A program made the translations under genes and the position numbers. Positions 11,805 through 22,544 of a DNA stretch of 64,000 nucleotides are shown here, one piece after another. Position 1 is the first letter of the stretch. Every line of letters begins with the position of its first letter. The stretch is from Metaphire vulgaris (taxonomy: Eukaryota; Annelida; Clitellata; Crassiclitellata; Megascolecidae), in assembly GCA_018105865.1 (NCBI GenBank), contig CM030856.1:2677620-2741619 (forward strand), read 5' to 3'. The notes beneath the pieces are model-generated. The model worked only from the letters and a program-made list of their open reading frames with translations. It was not told where the DNA came from and did no database searches.

Positions 11805-12262
11805 CCCAAGACATTGGTACGACCACATTTGGAGTATTGTGTTGAAGCATGGTGTCCATTCCTGAAGAAAGATATAGAGACCTTGGAAAGAGTACAACAC
11901 AGAGCAACAAAGATGACCAAAGGATATCATAGACTAACCTATGAGGAAAGGCTAAAACACTGGACTGACAGCTCTGGAAAAAAGAAGAGAGAGAGGGGAT
12001 TTGAATGAGACATACAAAACACTAACAAACAAGTGGAAATGCCAAGAGAAAGTTTTTTAACAATGAAGCAGTTTGATCGAACCAGAGGACACAGCATGAA
12101 ACTGTTCAAGAAACGGGTTGGGAGAAACAAACAGCACTGTTTTAGTGCAAGAGTGGTGGACAGGTGGAATGGACAGTTTATGAACTGGATTAGGGGTATT
12201 TCGTTGTTGATTACTGTCAATGAACAGACAGTGGAAATCCAGTTTCGGTTTTATAAAATCGT
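11805..12262 (+). mobile_element. CR1-like LINE, RT C-terminal fragment
   Basis: Reads VRPHLEYCVEAWCPFLKKDI, ETLERVQHRATKMTKGYHRL and TYEERLKHW, then after a frame change RTRGHSMKLFKKRVGRNKQH and RVVDRWNGQFM. This succession is characteristic of the CR1 reverse-transcriptase C-terminus. It stops near 12262 at a GTC-type tail shared with the opposing element that follows. 5'-truncated and frameshifted. Confidence 0.85.
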
Positions 12263-12870
12263 CGTCGTCGTCATTACCGCGTAGCCGACTGGGGCCGTTG
12301 CGTCTCCCCATGAACCAAGTTGATCGCGTCCGAACACAGAGCTGGTAATGAGTCGGCGAATGGTTAAATTTGGCCCAGTCATGTTTTCCTTGAGCGGCCG
12401 CGCGGTCGCTTCCAGGTAAGATGTGGTGTCTGCTTGTTTCCATCGTGAACTTGAATGCCCAAGATGGTTGGCGGGAACATCCGGAGATAGTCAAGCGACG
12501 TGGTTGTACAATGATAATCGGTAGTTCTGTAAGAGGAAGCCAATGGTTGGTAGACCAGTGGCGGACTGGACTGTGGTGTTTGTTATCCAGTCGAACCAAC
12601 GGACGCCGAGGAACCGACATTGATAGTAAACATGGAAGGCTTCCAGAGTCTTGGTGTCGGCTGCAAGCAGGGTTCATGTCTCGCCTGCATACAAGAGGAC
12701 AGACAGGACAGACAGGCATACTGTATGTGTTTAGATGCGTGTCGGTCTCGCCAGATTCGGTGGAGTCTGTCCATGACGGCGGCAGCAGAAGAGATGCGAC
12801 GTTAAACTTGAGGGAGACTGTTTCCGACTACGTCATTTTAGAGCCAAGATAGACTCGCCAACCTCCTCAA
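12263..12870 (-). mobile_element. RTE-like LINE, C-terminal fragment
   Basis: On the minus strand, reading across frames gives LYACETWTL, LEAFHVYYQCRFLGVRWFDW, ITNTT, PTILGIQVHDGNKQ, then RGRSRKTWLGQI and HGETQRPQSATR, followed by a CGACGACGACG tail at 12263-12275. This is the usual RTE C-terminal order (GxETWT, FxxxxxRxLxxxW, RGRxxxxW). The larger ORFs here (12057-12719 minus, 12421-12852 plus) are in other frames and are not genes. Confidence 0.75.
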
Positions 12871-12949
12871 CTGTGTTGCCTCTTGCCGGTTGTTACATTC
12901 GGGCGATCCGATCTCTAGCGGGCATTCGACAACGTCCCTCTTTTTCATC

Positions 12950-13945
12950 AATCAACAAAACCGAGGGTATGCCTCTCACAGGAAGAAGCGCTGAATCGAT
13001 GTATCGAACGCCACCGTCAGGCGTTGAGCCATCCAGTCGGTGAACCAACCGCACGCACAGTTGGACCACGACGCCGACACAGCTACACCCGACCCCGACA
13101 TCTCACCAGATGCTCCGACTCTGTCGGAAGTGGTTGCTGCTGACATCAAAAACTTACGCAATAGAAGAGCAACAGGTTCCGATAACATACCACATAAGTT
13201 ACTGAAGTGCGCCATCGGCCCAGCAGCCGAGCCCTAAACTCGCTGTCCATCCAAGAGTGGCACAGCGGTCGTGTCCCAGCAGAGTGGCGGGATGGAATTC
13301 TTCATTCCCTCTACAAAGGAAAGGGCAGCAAGTCCGAATGTTCCAACTATCGTCCCATCACCCTTCTCTCCTGTCCTGAAAAGTCTTTGCTCAGTTACTG
13401 CTCAATCGCCTGCAACCGCTGCTTGACAGGATTAAAATACTTAAATAGTCGTAATTTACGGCCTGGAGATCACCGATAGACGCTGTAAAGCCTTGGACTT
13501 GGAACTACGCCAAGCAAATCAGCAACATCTTAATTTTTCACACGTTGACAGTGTCTGCCTTCGACATTGTCGATCGCCAGACGTTGTGGAAGGCCATTCG
13601 TGATGTCGGAACGCCACCATTCCTCTGCAACCTGACAGAAGATTTACACCGCGACACTCATGCCCGTATTTGACTCTCCACAAAGCCAGGAGTGCGGAAG
13701 GGATGTATCCTACCCCCTGCACTCGTCTGCGTCGCAATCGACTGGTTTGTTACGTAACACGCTCATTAGTCAGGGAATCACTGTCGCTCGACGATTCTTC
13801 TCTGATCTGAAGTATGCAGATGACAGACACCGTCTTGCTCGCAAGATCACCGTCGCTGCTCACATGCAGACGTTATGGACACATTCGAAATCACCGCTGC
13901 CACCTTCAGTATGCACGTCTCCTGGACCAAAACGAGGTTTCAGAG
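12950..13945 (+). mobile_element. Non-LTR reverse transcriptase fragment
   Basis: Broken RT: LRNRRATGSDNIPHKLLKCA (13170-13230), then ECSNYRPITLLSCPEKS (13330-13385), a shifted block with FDIVDRQTLWKAIRDVGTPP (about 13555-13620), KGCILPPALVCVAIDWF (about 13700-13747) and LKYADD (13808-13825). The order matches RT motifs 0 to 5, but the template-contact GVRQG is degenerate and there are several frame changes. Clade not resolved. Confidence 0.8.
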
Positions 13946-14635
13946 TATAGGTGCCAGCCCGCCATTTCATAAAATTATTTAATGCAATGGGTTTTCGAGA
14001 GCAGCATAGGCAAATCTTTTATATTTTAATAGCGTATAGCGTAGTAACATGGAGACCGAAAACATACGAAGAGAGAGGTGATTTATTGAAAGCTTCGAAT
14101 CTGTCCAACGGAGCAACAATGACGTCTCCCGATTGCCTGACCATCAATATACAGTCCGTTTCAATCCGTTTCTTCCACTTTGAAGATGGAGGGAGGAAGC
14201 AGTGAACGTCGATAAAGAATTTGCGTCCGAGTCTTCCGGTTATGCTTCACTAGGGAGTCTCTAAGACGGAGGGCTTCAAAACCTCTAACTGCCGCACCGG
14301 GTCTGCCGCTTGGTGCGCTAGAAACGCAGAAGCCATTCAGTCGTTGATATTAGTCATAGTTTTGTGTCAGTCGAGAGATTGTTTGGGCGATCAGTCTTTA
14401 GCTTGATCACCCAAATTCATTACTGGTGCGAGACAGCCAACTCATCTTATAGATTCCATAATTAGGGAAAGTTATTTGGCGCACATCGTCATTCTAGTTT
14501 TGGGAAGGGATTTTCAAGAACTGTTACACATATTAAACCGCAAATGTATCGCTAGTCTATGAGCTTGTAGGCCTACGTTCAAACGATGACTGCTCGTTTA
14601 AATACAAATATGAAAATGCAGTCTCCGATTCCCGT
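13946..14635. other. No recognisable gene
   Basis: Short ORFs only (13951-14205). No family recognised and no clear repeat structure. Confidence 0.5.
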
Positions 14636-14637
14636 AC

Positions 14638-14905
14638 TCGAGTCCGAGCGTTAGGTTCCGGCGCTTATCTCCGGTCTAGACAATCAACGACGTAGGTGGT
14701 ATAATCCATTAATCTGGTGTAGGTTGCCATTACTTTCCTCAGACCCACGTTTTACCTCGTAACTTAACGCTGCTCCTAATTTTACCACCGCCCTCTAGCG
14801 AGTAAGGCTGAGTCAACCTTAGGGCTCCTGCGTGTATTGAACCCGCGATCTTCTGCTCCAGCGTCCAACGTTGTTACCACTCTTCTAACTCCTCGCCAAT
14901 ATCCG
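14638..14905 (-). mobile_element. tRNA-headed SINE
   Basis: On the minus strand: an A-box-like TTAGAAGAGTGGTAACAAC and a B-box-like GCGGGTTCAATAC (RNA polymerase III promoter elements of tRNA), then the body CCTAAGGTTGACTCAGCC, GAGGTAAAACGTGGGTCTGA and GGAAAGTAATGGCAACCT, ending with the ATTAATGG...GGAGATAAGCGCCGG block. The body is shared with the 5S-headed SINEs at 38603 and 53946. Mutations rule out a functional tRNA. Confidence 0.8.
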
Positions 14906-15029
14906 ATAAAATTTCTTGCAAATAGTAACATGGACGGCCATGGCGGGTTCCAATCCGTCTGACGCACGACTGCTTGTTATATAGATATATAGAGAACTTG
15001 TTATATAGATATATACAGAACGCTTGATA

Positions 15030-15883
15030 CTTAGACTAGTTATTATACTGGACAATTTATTCGACGCCGTACGCATAACTAAGGCTACAGTCAAAGGCGT
15101 CTAACAAACAAAAGAAACTTTAAACAGGTGTGTCTTCATGTTCTTCAAAAACGCTCCTGGCGAAGTCTCCATGGTGACCACCCTTGGCAGAGTGTTCCAC
15201 AGGATTGGGTTGCCTCTCCGAAAGGATCTGTCCCCGAGGGCAGGAGTCCTGGCCGGAGGGGGGACAAGCAGCGGATTGCGATTCCTCGACCGAAGCTGGG
15301 AACGGTATTGTACTGACGGAGCAGGTTGAATCAAGTCACGAAGATAGGTAGGACAGTGCGGATCGTAAAGTGTCCGAAACGTGAGCCAACACCGTTTCAA
15401 CACAATTCGCTCCAGAATCTTCAGCCAATGGAGTTGATCTTTCAGTGGCTGTGAAACATAGACCGAATATCAGCCGCACAGCTGTGTTAATCATAGATTC
15501 AGTCTCGTTGTAGGCAGACCCAATAAAACACTATTGCAATAGTCAATGCGCGACAGGACCAGTGCACGGACCAAACTGATGGTATCCGGTATAGGGAAAT
15601 ATCGGCAGATGGTTTTAGAATTCACGCAGGAGCACTACTAGAGCCGATCCTCAACCATCCCCTACCCCCTCACAAAAATATTTATCTGCAATTTTGCACG
15701 AATCCCTCGGGTGGCCCTGATGGCAAGTGGGGGTGTTCAACCACCCCCCGTGGCCTCGCCACTGATTAGACTTAGACTAGTTATTATACTGGACAATTTA
15801 TTCGACGCCGTACGCATAACTAAGGCTACAGTCAAAGGCGTCTAACAAACAAAAGAAACTTTAAACAGGTGTGTCTTCATGTT
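15030..15883. repeat. Exact 113-bp direct repeat, offset 741 bp
   Basis: CTTAGACTAGTTATTATACT and the following roughly 93 bases to TGTCTTCATGTT are identical at 15030-15142 and 15771-15883. The repeat consists of the 3' end of the minus-strand LINE B copy plus flank. Identity is complete by eye although the LINE itself is decayed, pointing to a recent local duplication or an assembly join. Confidence 0.9.
15075..15615 (-). mobile_element. LINE B, RT C-terminal fragment
   Basis: The minus-strand ORF 15101-15403 reads KRCWLTFRTLYDPHCPTYLR, RSFRRGNPILWNTLP and KNMKTHLFKVSF, the C-terminal signature of LINE B (compare 36868-37506). Further upstream RT (SRIDYCNSVLLG) is readable in another frame to about 15560. 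5'-truncated. Confidence 0.87.
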
Positions 15884-15884
15884 G

Positions 15885-16795
15885 GTCGAGGAGCTTCAAA
15901 CTTCATCTTCAATCTTCGAGGAGCTTCAATCCTTCCTGTTCCACGTGTAAAGAATCTCGGATTAAAATTTGATTTTTCTCTAAACTTCTAAACACAATCT
16001 AATCTCTCAACTTTCAAAAGCCTGCTACACTGTATGTCCTTATCCGTGACCTTCGTCTCCCACGCCCTACGATACCCAAACTGCTTCCACAATCGCCACC
16101 TCAATAGTCCACTGCAAATTAGATGACTGTAACTCCCTCCACTATAACCTTCCCAATGCCTCCATCAATAAATTGCAATCCATTCAAGATGCACTAGCCC
16201 GTGCAGTAACCAAATCACCTAAATTCTCCCATACTTCACCCATACTAAAATCATTACATTGGCTTAAAATAACTTAACGTATTCAATATAAGATAATAAC
16301 ACTTACATATAGCTCACTTCAGTCATCAAAACCTGTCTACCTTAGATCACTATTAACCCCTCAGCCTCCTCGACCAACACGTTCATCATCTCATCTCACT
16401 CTGTCACGCCCGCTGAATCAGTCATCTCTAGAAATTTGCAACCGTGCCTTCTCATACGCCTCACCTGAACTTTGGAACTCGATCCCAGCTTCCCTCCACA
16501 AACTTGGACACTTTCAAACAATAAAATCTGAATCCTCATTCCTATAATTGATGCATTATCTTCTCTAGTCTTCATGTCTAAGCTTAAATCCTTCATTTTT
16601 CTTAAATAATTTCTTCCATAGCTGTGAAAACCTAGTCATGCTGCCCTTCGGATATTGACTGCTATCCCTGGCCGATCTTTCGCCTTTCCCATAGCTATTT
16701 TAAGAGAGGCTGAGCGCCCAAAGAATAGGCAGCTACTGCTGTGCTGCTTTCAGAAATGCTAAATAAATCCACGAGATTTTACTTACTTACTTGCT
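15885..16795 (+). mobile_element. LINE A (CR1-like) 3' portion, degenerate
   Basis: Nucleotide-level copy of 24900-25610, with matching stretches such as TCCATCAATAAATTGCAATC and TCAGTCATCAAAACCTGTCT. Many stops. The 3' end keeps AATAAATCCACGAGATTTTA and a (CTTA)n tail near 16780-16797. 5'-truncated near 15885, directly after the second copy of the 113-bp repeat. Confidence 0.87.
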
Positions 16796-16797
16796 TA

Positions 16798-17455
16798 CGC
16801 AATGATATTTGCATCATAACACCACGAAGGAAGGATTTTTCGTGTACAATATTTGGTGAATCTAACAAATTTTTGCATGCTCATATAAGCACTTCAAATT
16901 TCGGTCACATAATGTTCTAAGAAAATTGCAATGACTTATTTACAGCGTAACGCCTCCAGCGACATAAGTCTACATTATGTCATTCAGCGTGAGCAACACA
17001 CAAGTAAGATAGAAATGATCTGACGTATTTTTTTTGTTTATAGTCACTGTCTAATGTTTCAGGTTCGAGCAAGTGTCTCACAGAACCACAATAATAACAA
17101 TGCATGACAGCTATTGAAACATTGGTTACATTGTGGCGACATTTCAGAAACTATAATTATACAATTAAATTTACAGCTTTTACACATTAAGACTGAAAAA
17201 TTCAACTAGAATTCACGCAGCTGTTGCTACTGTATGCAGTATGCACAGCCTTTGTTAGAAATAGTGAGTGCGTTGCCAACGACGTAAAACGACTCGCACG
17301 GAAATGCTCGAGTGCGCTTGAAAACACATAGGATCGATTTTAATGACAATATATTTTAGGCGCGTGATTCGGTATAATTTATTGCGTTGGTTATAACTGT
17401 AAAACTAAGCCAATGTTAATTGTTTCGCCATTTAGGGCATACATTAGATCTATAA
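16798..17455. other. No recognisable gene
   Basis: AT-rich sequence between two LINE fragments. No coding or repeat structure recognised. Confidence 0.5.
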
Positions 17456-17663
17456 ATATAATGCTAGGCTCGCAGAAGGACAGAGACGCAGAGGAAGACT
17501 GAGAACGACCTGGAGAAGAAACATTATGTAATGGACTGTTATGACAGCCCCAGAAGCACAAGACATAACTTCGTGGAAGCAGTTAACCATGTCATCGCCC
17601 AGCACCGGCGTGGCGGAGTGGCAGGATGATGATGATGACGACGACGATGATGATGACGACGAC

Positions 17664-17694
<31 letters not shown>

Positions 17695-17760
17695 GTGGTG
17701 GTGATTATGATGATGATGACGACGATGACTACGACGACGATGATGATGATGATGATAAGT
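17456..17760 (+). mobile_element. RTE-like LINE 3' end with expanded GAT tail
   Basis: The last coding stretch reads RRGRLRTTWRRNIM-like, followed by TAPEAQDITSWKQLTMSSPS and GVAEWQ, then directly (GAT)n/(GAC)n from 17625 to 17756. RTE elements end in GAT-rich repeats, so the microsatellite is best seen as the expanded tail. The Asp-rich and His-rich ORFs over it are artefacts. Confidence 0.75.
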
Positions 17761-17829
17761 TGATAACATAAGTTTAGACTTTTAAAAACAATATATGCTT
17801 GCTGGAAAATGTTTAAGATATGTCTAATT

Positions 17830-18545
17830 AAGTAAGTAAGTAAAATCTCGTGAATTCTATTGCGCTTTCAAAAGCAGCACTGAAGTAGCTCCTTATTCTT
17901 AGGCGCTTATTCTTAAAATTAAGTAGCTATAGCCAAAGGTGAAGGTCATTCATGCAGGGTCATTTAATTTTAATCCAAAGGTAATTGTGGTTGGGGCATT
18001 ACAGTTATGATGGAGAAAATGATTTTTTAAAGAGAAAAATGCTTTGAGTTTAGAAAGAAAAACTTGAGGAGATGGTTCGAGAAGAGAAGGCAGCTGTGAC
18101 TCAGAATTTGTTATTTGAGCATGGTGTAGACAGCGGGTGGATGCTGGAATTGAGTTCCAAACTTCTGGTGCATGAAGCATAAGAAAAAGCACGATTGCAA
18201 ATTTTTAGCGATAATTGATTCGAAGGACGAAGGAGAGTTACATGAGAGCAAGATCGAGTAGACTGAGGATGTTGTGGGATTATCAGATTTCGTAGGTAGA
18301 CTGGATTTGATGAAGGAAGTGAGTCATTGAAATTATTTTACATTTAATGCGTTCTGCTATTTTCAGCCAGTGTAGAGATTTGAGTAATGGTGTAATATGG
18401 CAGAATTTAGATCTATCTAGAATTTTAATCTATTCTAGTTTACATATGGAAGCTTTTGGAAGATTGTGAAACAGTGAGTTGCAGTAGTCTAACTTAGAGC
18501 GAACTATTGAAATGGCAATAGTGGTTGCAGTTTAAATGTTATATC
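17830..18545 (-). mobile_element. LINE A (CR1-like) 3' portion, degenerate
   Basis: The left end carries the reverse complement of the LINE A tail (AAGTAAGTAAGTAAAATCTCG at 17829). The minus-strand ORF 17950-18192 retains LMLHAPEVWNSIPASTRCLH and KLKAFFSLK, matching ELWNSIPASLRTLGHFHAI and KLKSFLFLK at 25290-25440. 5'-truncated near 18545. Confidence 0.85.
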
Positions 18546-18612
18546 TAATTTATATCTAATTTAATATTATATTTAATAGTTTTAATATTATATCTGTGAT
18601 CAACATCACTAA

Positions 18613-18899
18613 CAGTGGCGGTTCCAAGAATTCTTGTTGGTGGATGAAAAAAATTATAGGAAGTTGCCCATGCAAAGCGAAGAAGAAAAACCAAAAGAAA
18701 AGAGAGAGAAAAATCATTTTTAGTGTTTTGCCCATTAAATGTTAATAAACCTTGCAAAACAGAAGGCCATTCGCAGTATTTTTCACTAAATTTTGTTAAA
18801 AAACTAACCGGAAAATATGCTGACAAGCAAAAAAGGTCATCCGGAACCCCGGTGAGGTGGGATGCATCTCCAGTCATCAACATGGTGGAACCGCCACGG
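18613..18899. mobile_element. hAT MITE, 287 bp, exact 8-bp target duplication
   Basis: Begins CAGTGGCGGTTCCA and ends TGGAACCGCCACGG; ATCACTAA flanks both sides (18605-18612, 18900-18907). No transposase. It carries one minus-strand copy of the recurrent T-rich motif, GACCTTTTTTGCTTGTCAG (about 18820-18838). The same terminal core CAGTGGCGG is used by the elements at 46507 and 59575. Confidence 0.93.
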
Positions 18900-19261
18900 A
18901 TCACTAAATACTTACTTTGCTAAGCACTGTGCAAGAAATTGCACTGGCGCAAGAATTATGAAGAAAACTAACCATTGTTAATCAGTGGGAAAATAATGTA
19001 GGGTCGACTATTAAAGATTTGAGAAACGATTTGCTTACATTTAGTGTGTAAAATCAGTCTTAAATCTAAAAAAATATGCAACATGGGTATGAAAACTTGT
19101 GGTAATGAACTACAATGCCATACCAATCATAAGAATGAATAAAATAAGTCAAAACTCTATAGCTCTAGTCGTAACAAAGACTCTGAAATATGATAATAAC
19201 CCGTCTGTACTCAAATCACTTCATTGATTATATACTAGTCAGGCAACAAGATCTCCTAATG

Positions 19262-20507
19262 CAGTGCTTCCCAAACTGTTTCCAGTCACGGCACACTATT
19301 CATTTTTAAAGTATACATTTGTATAGACCTGGTAGTATTATAAGCTGTATCCAGAAATAACTGGTCCCCTAAACATTTTGTAATAAGAGGTGTAAAAGTG
19401 CATGAAATTATATAAAATTTTACATGCTAAAACAGATGCCAATTACTGACAAAACTGAGCAGTTTCGTGTGAATTTGATGCAAGATGTCTATGACGTCAC
19501 CCAAATATTCCAGTTGCCTTTTCGTTTACGTCAATTCGGGCAATAAATGCGTTCAAATGAGTTATATTCAAAGTGTCCTCTTTTCACTCGGATGCATCTA
19601 CGCAGTCGATCCCGCCACTGATTTACAGCTTGTCTGTCTATTATTCCTTGATCAAAATGGCGTCCCCACTCTTCAATGAGACGCCTCTTCAGATGATCGG
19701 CGTTCTGAATCTGGCAGCCGCGGTAGACGCGCTCCTGCAAAATCCCCCAAATTTCGTAATTCATAAAGTCTGGTGTCTCAGCTGCCAGCAGTGCAACCAT
19801 AAAACGAGCACGAGTGTCCTGCTGGAAGGGGAAGAATTGTCCTGACACAGGACGAATGGCCAGCAAGAAATACTCTATGAGCAGCGTGTTTAGGTAGTAC
19901 TTGCCGTTGATCTATATACCAGGTTCTATGAAAATCAAACTTCTTCTCCCAAGTGCCGAAACGCTCACAGATACCATGAGGAATTTGGAAAACATCGAAA
20001 GTGTGCGCAGAAGATGTTCGGCATCAATAACGACGTCATTTCCCGCTTCACATAAATAGGTCGTTATAATGGAAAATGAAAGTTTAGACCGCTTTGGGGA
20101 AAAGAGTAAATTTCTAAAACGGCTTTGTTGATTCAAGTAAATGTAGCATCCTTAACTGATGCAGATGTGATACACGCGGATAAAATTTTATGTAATTCCA
20201 TTCAGGCTTATGCCTATTTAAAAAATGTTTAGGGGACCGGTTATTTCTGGACACAGTGTAGGCTTATATCATACTCTGGTCTAGTACACAGTATAATATT
20301 GGCTACCATTCTTCATAAGTAGCCTACATATTTTCTTTGCAATCTGTATCACTATTTCACGTTTAACTCTATTGAAGAGATATATAATTCAACTTATAGT
20401 TAACAATTAACACAGTACCATTATATTATATTACTATTTTTCAAAAATTTTTTCTACCGTTGCTGCGGCACAGTTGTGTGCCGCGGCACACAGGTTGGGA
20501 AGCACTG
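19262..20507. mobile_element. hAT non-autonomous element, split by a mariner-like insertion
   Basis: Termini CAGTGCTTCCCAAACTG and CAGGTTGGGAAGCACTG form 17-bp inverted repeats with one mismatch. The inner flanks carry CACGGCACAC and its complement. The target duplication is blurred (TCCTAATG against CACTTAAT). The middle (19343-20258) is a separate transposon inserted later. Confidence 0.85.
19343..20258 (-). mobile_element. Mariner-like transposon with broken transposase
   Basis: Flanked by TA on both sides. Inverted termini AGCTGTATCCAGAAATAAC and its partner end in TTATTTCTGGACACAGTG, continuing GGTCCCCTAAACATTTT inward. Minus-strand ORFs 19912-20136 (FSKFLMVSVSVSALGRRSLI) and 19531-19866 (IRPVSGQFFPFQQDTRARFM, ILQERVYRGCQI, HLKRRLIEEWGRHFDQGII) match the C-terminal half of transposases of this type. 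The segment between ETPDF and NYEIW, which in relatives carries the SPDLNP-type catalytic motif, is missing. Inactive. Confidence 0.88.
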
Positions 20508-20627
20508 CACTTAATAAACAAATCTTCGCAAAAAATGTGGGAACTCCGTTCCGTGCGTTAACAGTGAACAATGCACTGCGAGTAGCAATACAACATGGGA
20601 AATCTGTTTGTATTGAAAGAAAATATA

Positions 20628-20900
20628 GATCTACCGGGCCCCTGTGCAAAGGGTAGTCACGTGTCCTTTACTAGTGTGAAAAACTGTTGATGACCTTTTT
20701 CTCTTGTGTCGGTCTTTTTCAGGACGTTGTTAATACATGATCGGCTCTGGCACCCTGACATTCGCTGGGCCCCTGTGCTCATGACGATGATGACCTTTTT
20801 GCTTACCAGTCTTTTTCAGGGTTCAGGCTATTGTTAATACATCATCATCACCGGCCCGGGACCCCTACAGGCCTCTTGTTCCCTGTTTCTCTCCTGTTCC
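20628..20900. repeat. Two tandem degenerate units containing the T-rich motif
   Basis: GGGCCCCTGTGC, TGATGACCTTTTT, GTCTTTTTCAGG and TTGTTAATACAT appear in the same order at about 20636-20735 and 20768-20850. Each unit holds one copy of the motif that recurs in DNA elements across the window. Confidence 0.75.
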
Positions 20901-20904
20901 TGTT

Positions 20905-21554
20905 CTCCTGTGGCCCCTGTTCATTTGTCCTCTCAGATCCCTCTCGGCAGCCCTGACTACTACGAGTAGTGAATAAGCTTAAGTCCAAAAAGTTCCAACA
21001 CTGTAGCTATTATACTGAAATTACAGAGACCTGAATTTGCAAGAAATTTAAGCGGCTGTGGCGAAACACCAAAAAACAGGTTAGGTGCAATAAAAGTTGA
21101 ATATCTGGAAAACTACTTAATAGAGTTAGCTAAACTTCTGCGAACTTTCCCTAGAATGTTTGGGGAGCATTTCTTAGCAATTTCATAATTTTCTCGGATG
21201 GTCGATGTTTGTTAAGCCACCACGCCACAGTCGACCGTGGACAATTGGCTGAATTGACACAGAGATGGATAGAGATGGTTGGGCTGGGTTGGATCGGGTT
21301 GGGTCATACATTAGACAGTTGTGGTGGGTTGGATTGGGTTGGGGTGCTAAACGCTGATTTGCACGTGGCACAGTGCGCACACCATATATTGGTTATAGAA
21401 AATGGTTATAGTTTTCCCGCATTTTCACCTGACAAATTGCTGTCGAACTGTCGCTGGCAACACTGGCTTATGGCGGCTATTAGTTAAGGCGATGGAGTGT
21501 TGTATTCATACTAAAAATTATTTAAACACATATTCAAATAACTGTGGCTGTCCA
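20905..21554. other. No gene; GGGTT-rich patch
   Basis: A GGTTGGGCTGGGTTGGATCG run at about 21270-21350 is an irregular G/T-rich patch. ORFs over it are compositional. Nothing else recognised. Confidence 0.4.
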
Positions 21555-21614
21555 CAAGAACCATCCTCGCGGTCCGGACTGAGGACCGCGGGCCGCGGTT
21601 TGAGTACCCCTGCT
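21555..21614 (-). mobile_element. Solitary hAT end
   Basis: GGACCGCGGGCCGCGGTTTG followed by AGTACCCCTG is the reverse complement of a hAT terminus of the CAGGGGTACTCAAAC type with its usual GC palindrome. No matching left end was found, so it is a relic. Confidence 0.55.
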
Positions 21615-21804
21615 CAAAATCAATATGTTCTCTATTGCCTTCGCTCGCCATATCAAGAATCGGCAAACCCGACTGCCACATTGGAATGATTGAATTGAGA
21701 TCCAGGACAATTGCGATTTTACTTAGGAGCGATCATCAACTGATGCAAAGCGCATCACTAAAATGGCGCTGTAGAAGTCCTTTAGTTAGTTGCGTAACAA
21801 ATAC

Positions 21805-22309
21805 CTCTGTGCGGCACATAAACGTTTAGGTTGAGGCACTCTTCTTGCTGTCTTTCGAGAAATGGAATTAACTTCTTCCATCTTTCTAATCGCGCAGCAG
21901 ATACCCGAGTCTTTATTTCGCGTAGGTCCGGCAGTCGTTGTGGACAAACGGGTTTGAACTTTAACGCCGGTCTTATGCCGTGCCATTTGGCAAGAGGGCT
22001 AGTTGGAGCCATGAATCGCAGCTCTCCACCTAGGACTGATGCATATTCAAGTCCAAGGTAAGCTTCAACTTCATGTAGCGTTGGGTCAGAAGGCCTGACG
22101 AGTATTCCTCGTAGGCGACCGTACTGTGTCTCCACAACACGCTGACACATCTGTGTCGCAAATACTTTCCCGTCTACTTTACTTCTAGAAAGTAAATGAA
22201 CATAAATTATGAAGAAAAGTAGAGCGAGCAGTCCTTCCTTAGGAATTATCGAGGCGTTGCTACACCGTCTGTCCTTTTCGAAAAACATGACTAAAAAATC
22301 TGTCCGCAT
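21805..22309 (-). CDS. Neuroligin / cholinesterase-like first coding exon
   Basis: An intact 168-codon exon. Residues 26-40 (GLLALLFFIIYVHLL) form a hydrophobic segment that could act as a signal or anchor sequence. The alpha/beta-hydrolase N-terminal region begins at about 58: VVETQYGRLRGILVRPSD, VEAYLGLEYASVLGGELRF, KFKPVCPQRLPDLR, then EECLNLNVYVPHRG. The VCPQ and EECLNLN cysteines match the first conserved disulfide pair of the cholinesterase fold, and the spacing with CPQRLPDL resembles neuroligins. An in-frame TAG sits at 22322-22324 before the ATG, though an AG at the same place could be a splice acceptor. The exon ends at a GTATTTG donor after AGAG (21805/21804). Later exons, including the catalytic-serine-equivalent region, were not found to the left. 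A neuroligin is a postsynaptic adhesion protein; gliotactin or a carboxylesterase are alternatives. Confidence 0.8.
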
Positions 22310-22410
22310 ATATCCTCCGTCCTAACGCAGGCACCCATTCGGCCGCATGTCGACTACGACGACGACAGCTGTTCGCGGACCAGCAGCCAGCGACAGAGCA
22401 TATTGGAGCT

Positions 22411-22413
<3 letters not shown>

Positions 22414-22473
<60 letters not shown>
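22414..22473. repeat. (AG)n microsatellite upstream of the neuroligin-like exon
   Basis: About 30 AG units, 105 bp 5' of the start codon of the minus-strand exon, continuing as GA-rich sequence to 22510. It lies in the presumed 5' untranslated or promoter region (read as CT on the sense strand). No TATA or initiator can be assigned with confidence. Confidence 0.95.
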
Positions 22474-22480
<7 letters not shown>

Positions 22481-22544
22481 AGAGGGGAGAGAGGGATAGA
22501 GGGAGAGAGAGTGTTTGGTTGTATGCAGTTGGTGTAAGTTCTCG

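Noticed and set aside
12057..12852. 220-codon minus and 143-codon plus ORFs
   Set aside because: Wrong-frame readings over an RTE C-terminal fragment whose motifs lie in other frames.
17539..17771. Poly-Asp and poly-His ORFs
   Set aside because: Products of the GAT/GAC tail of an RTE element.
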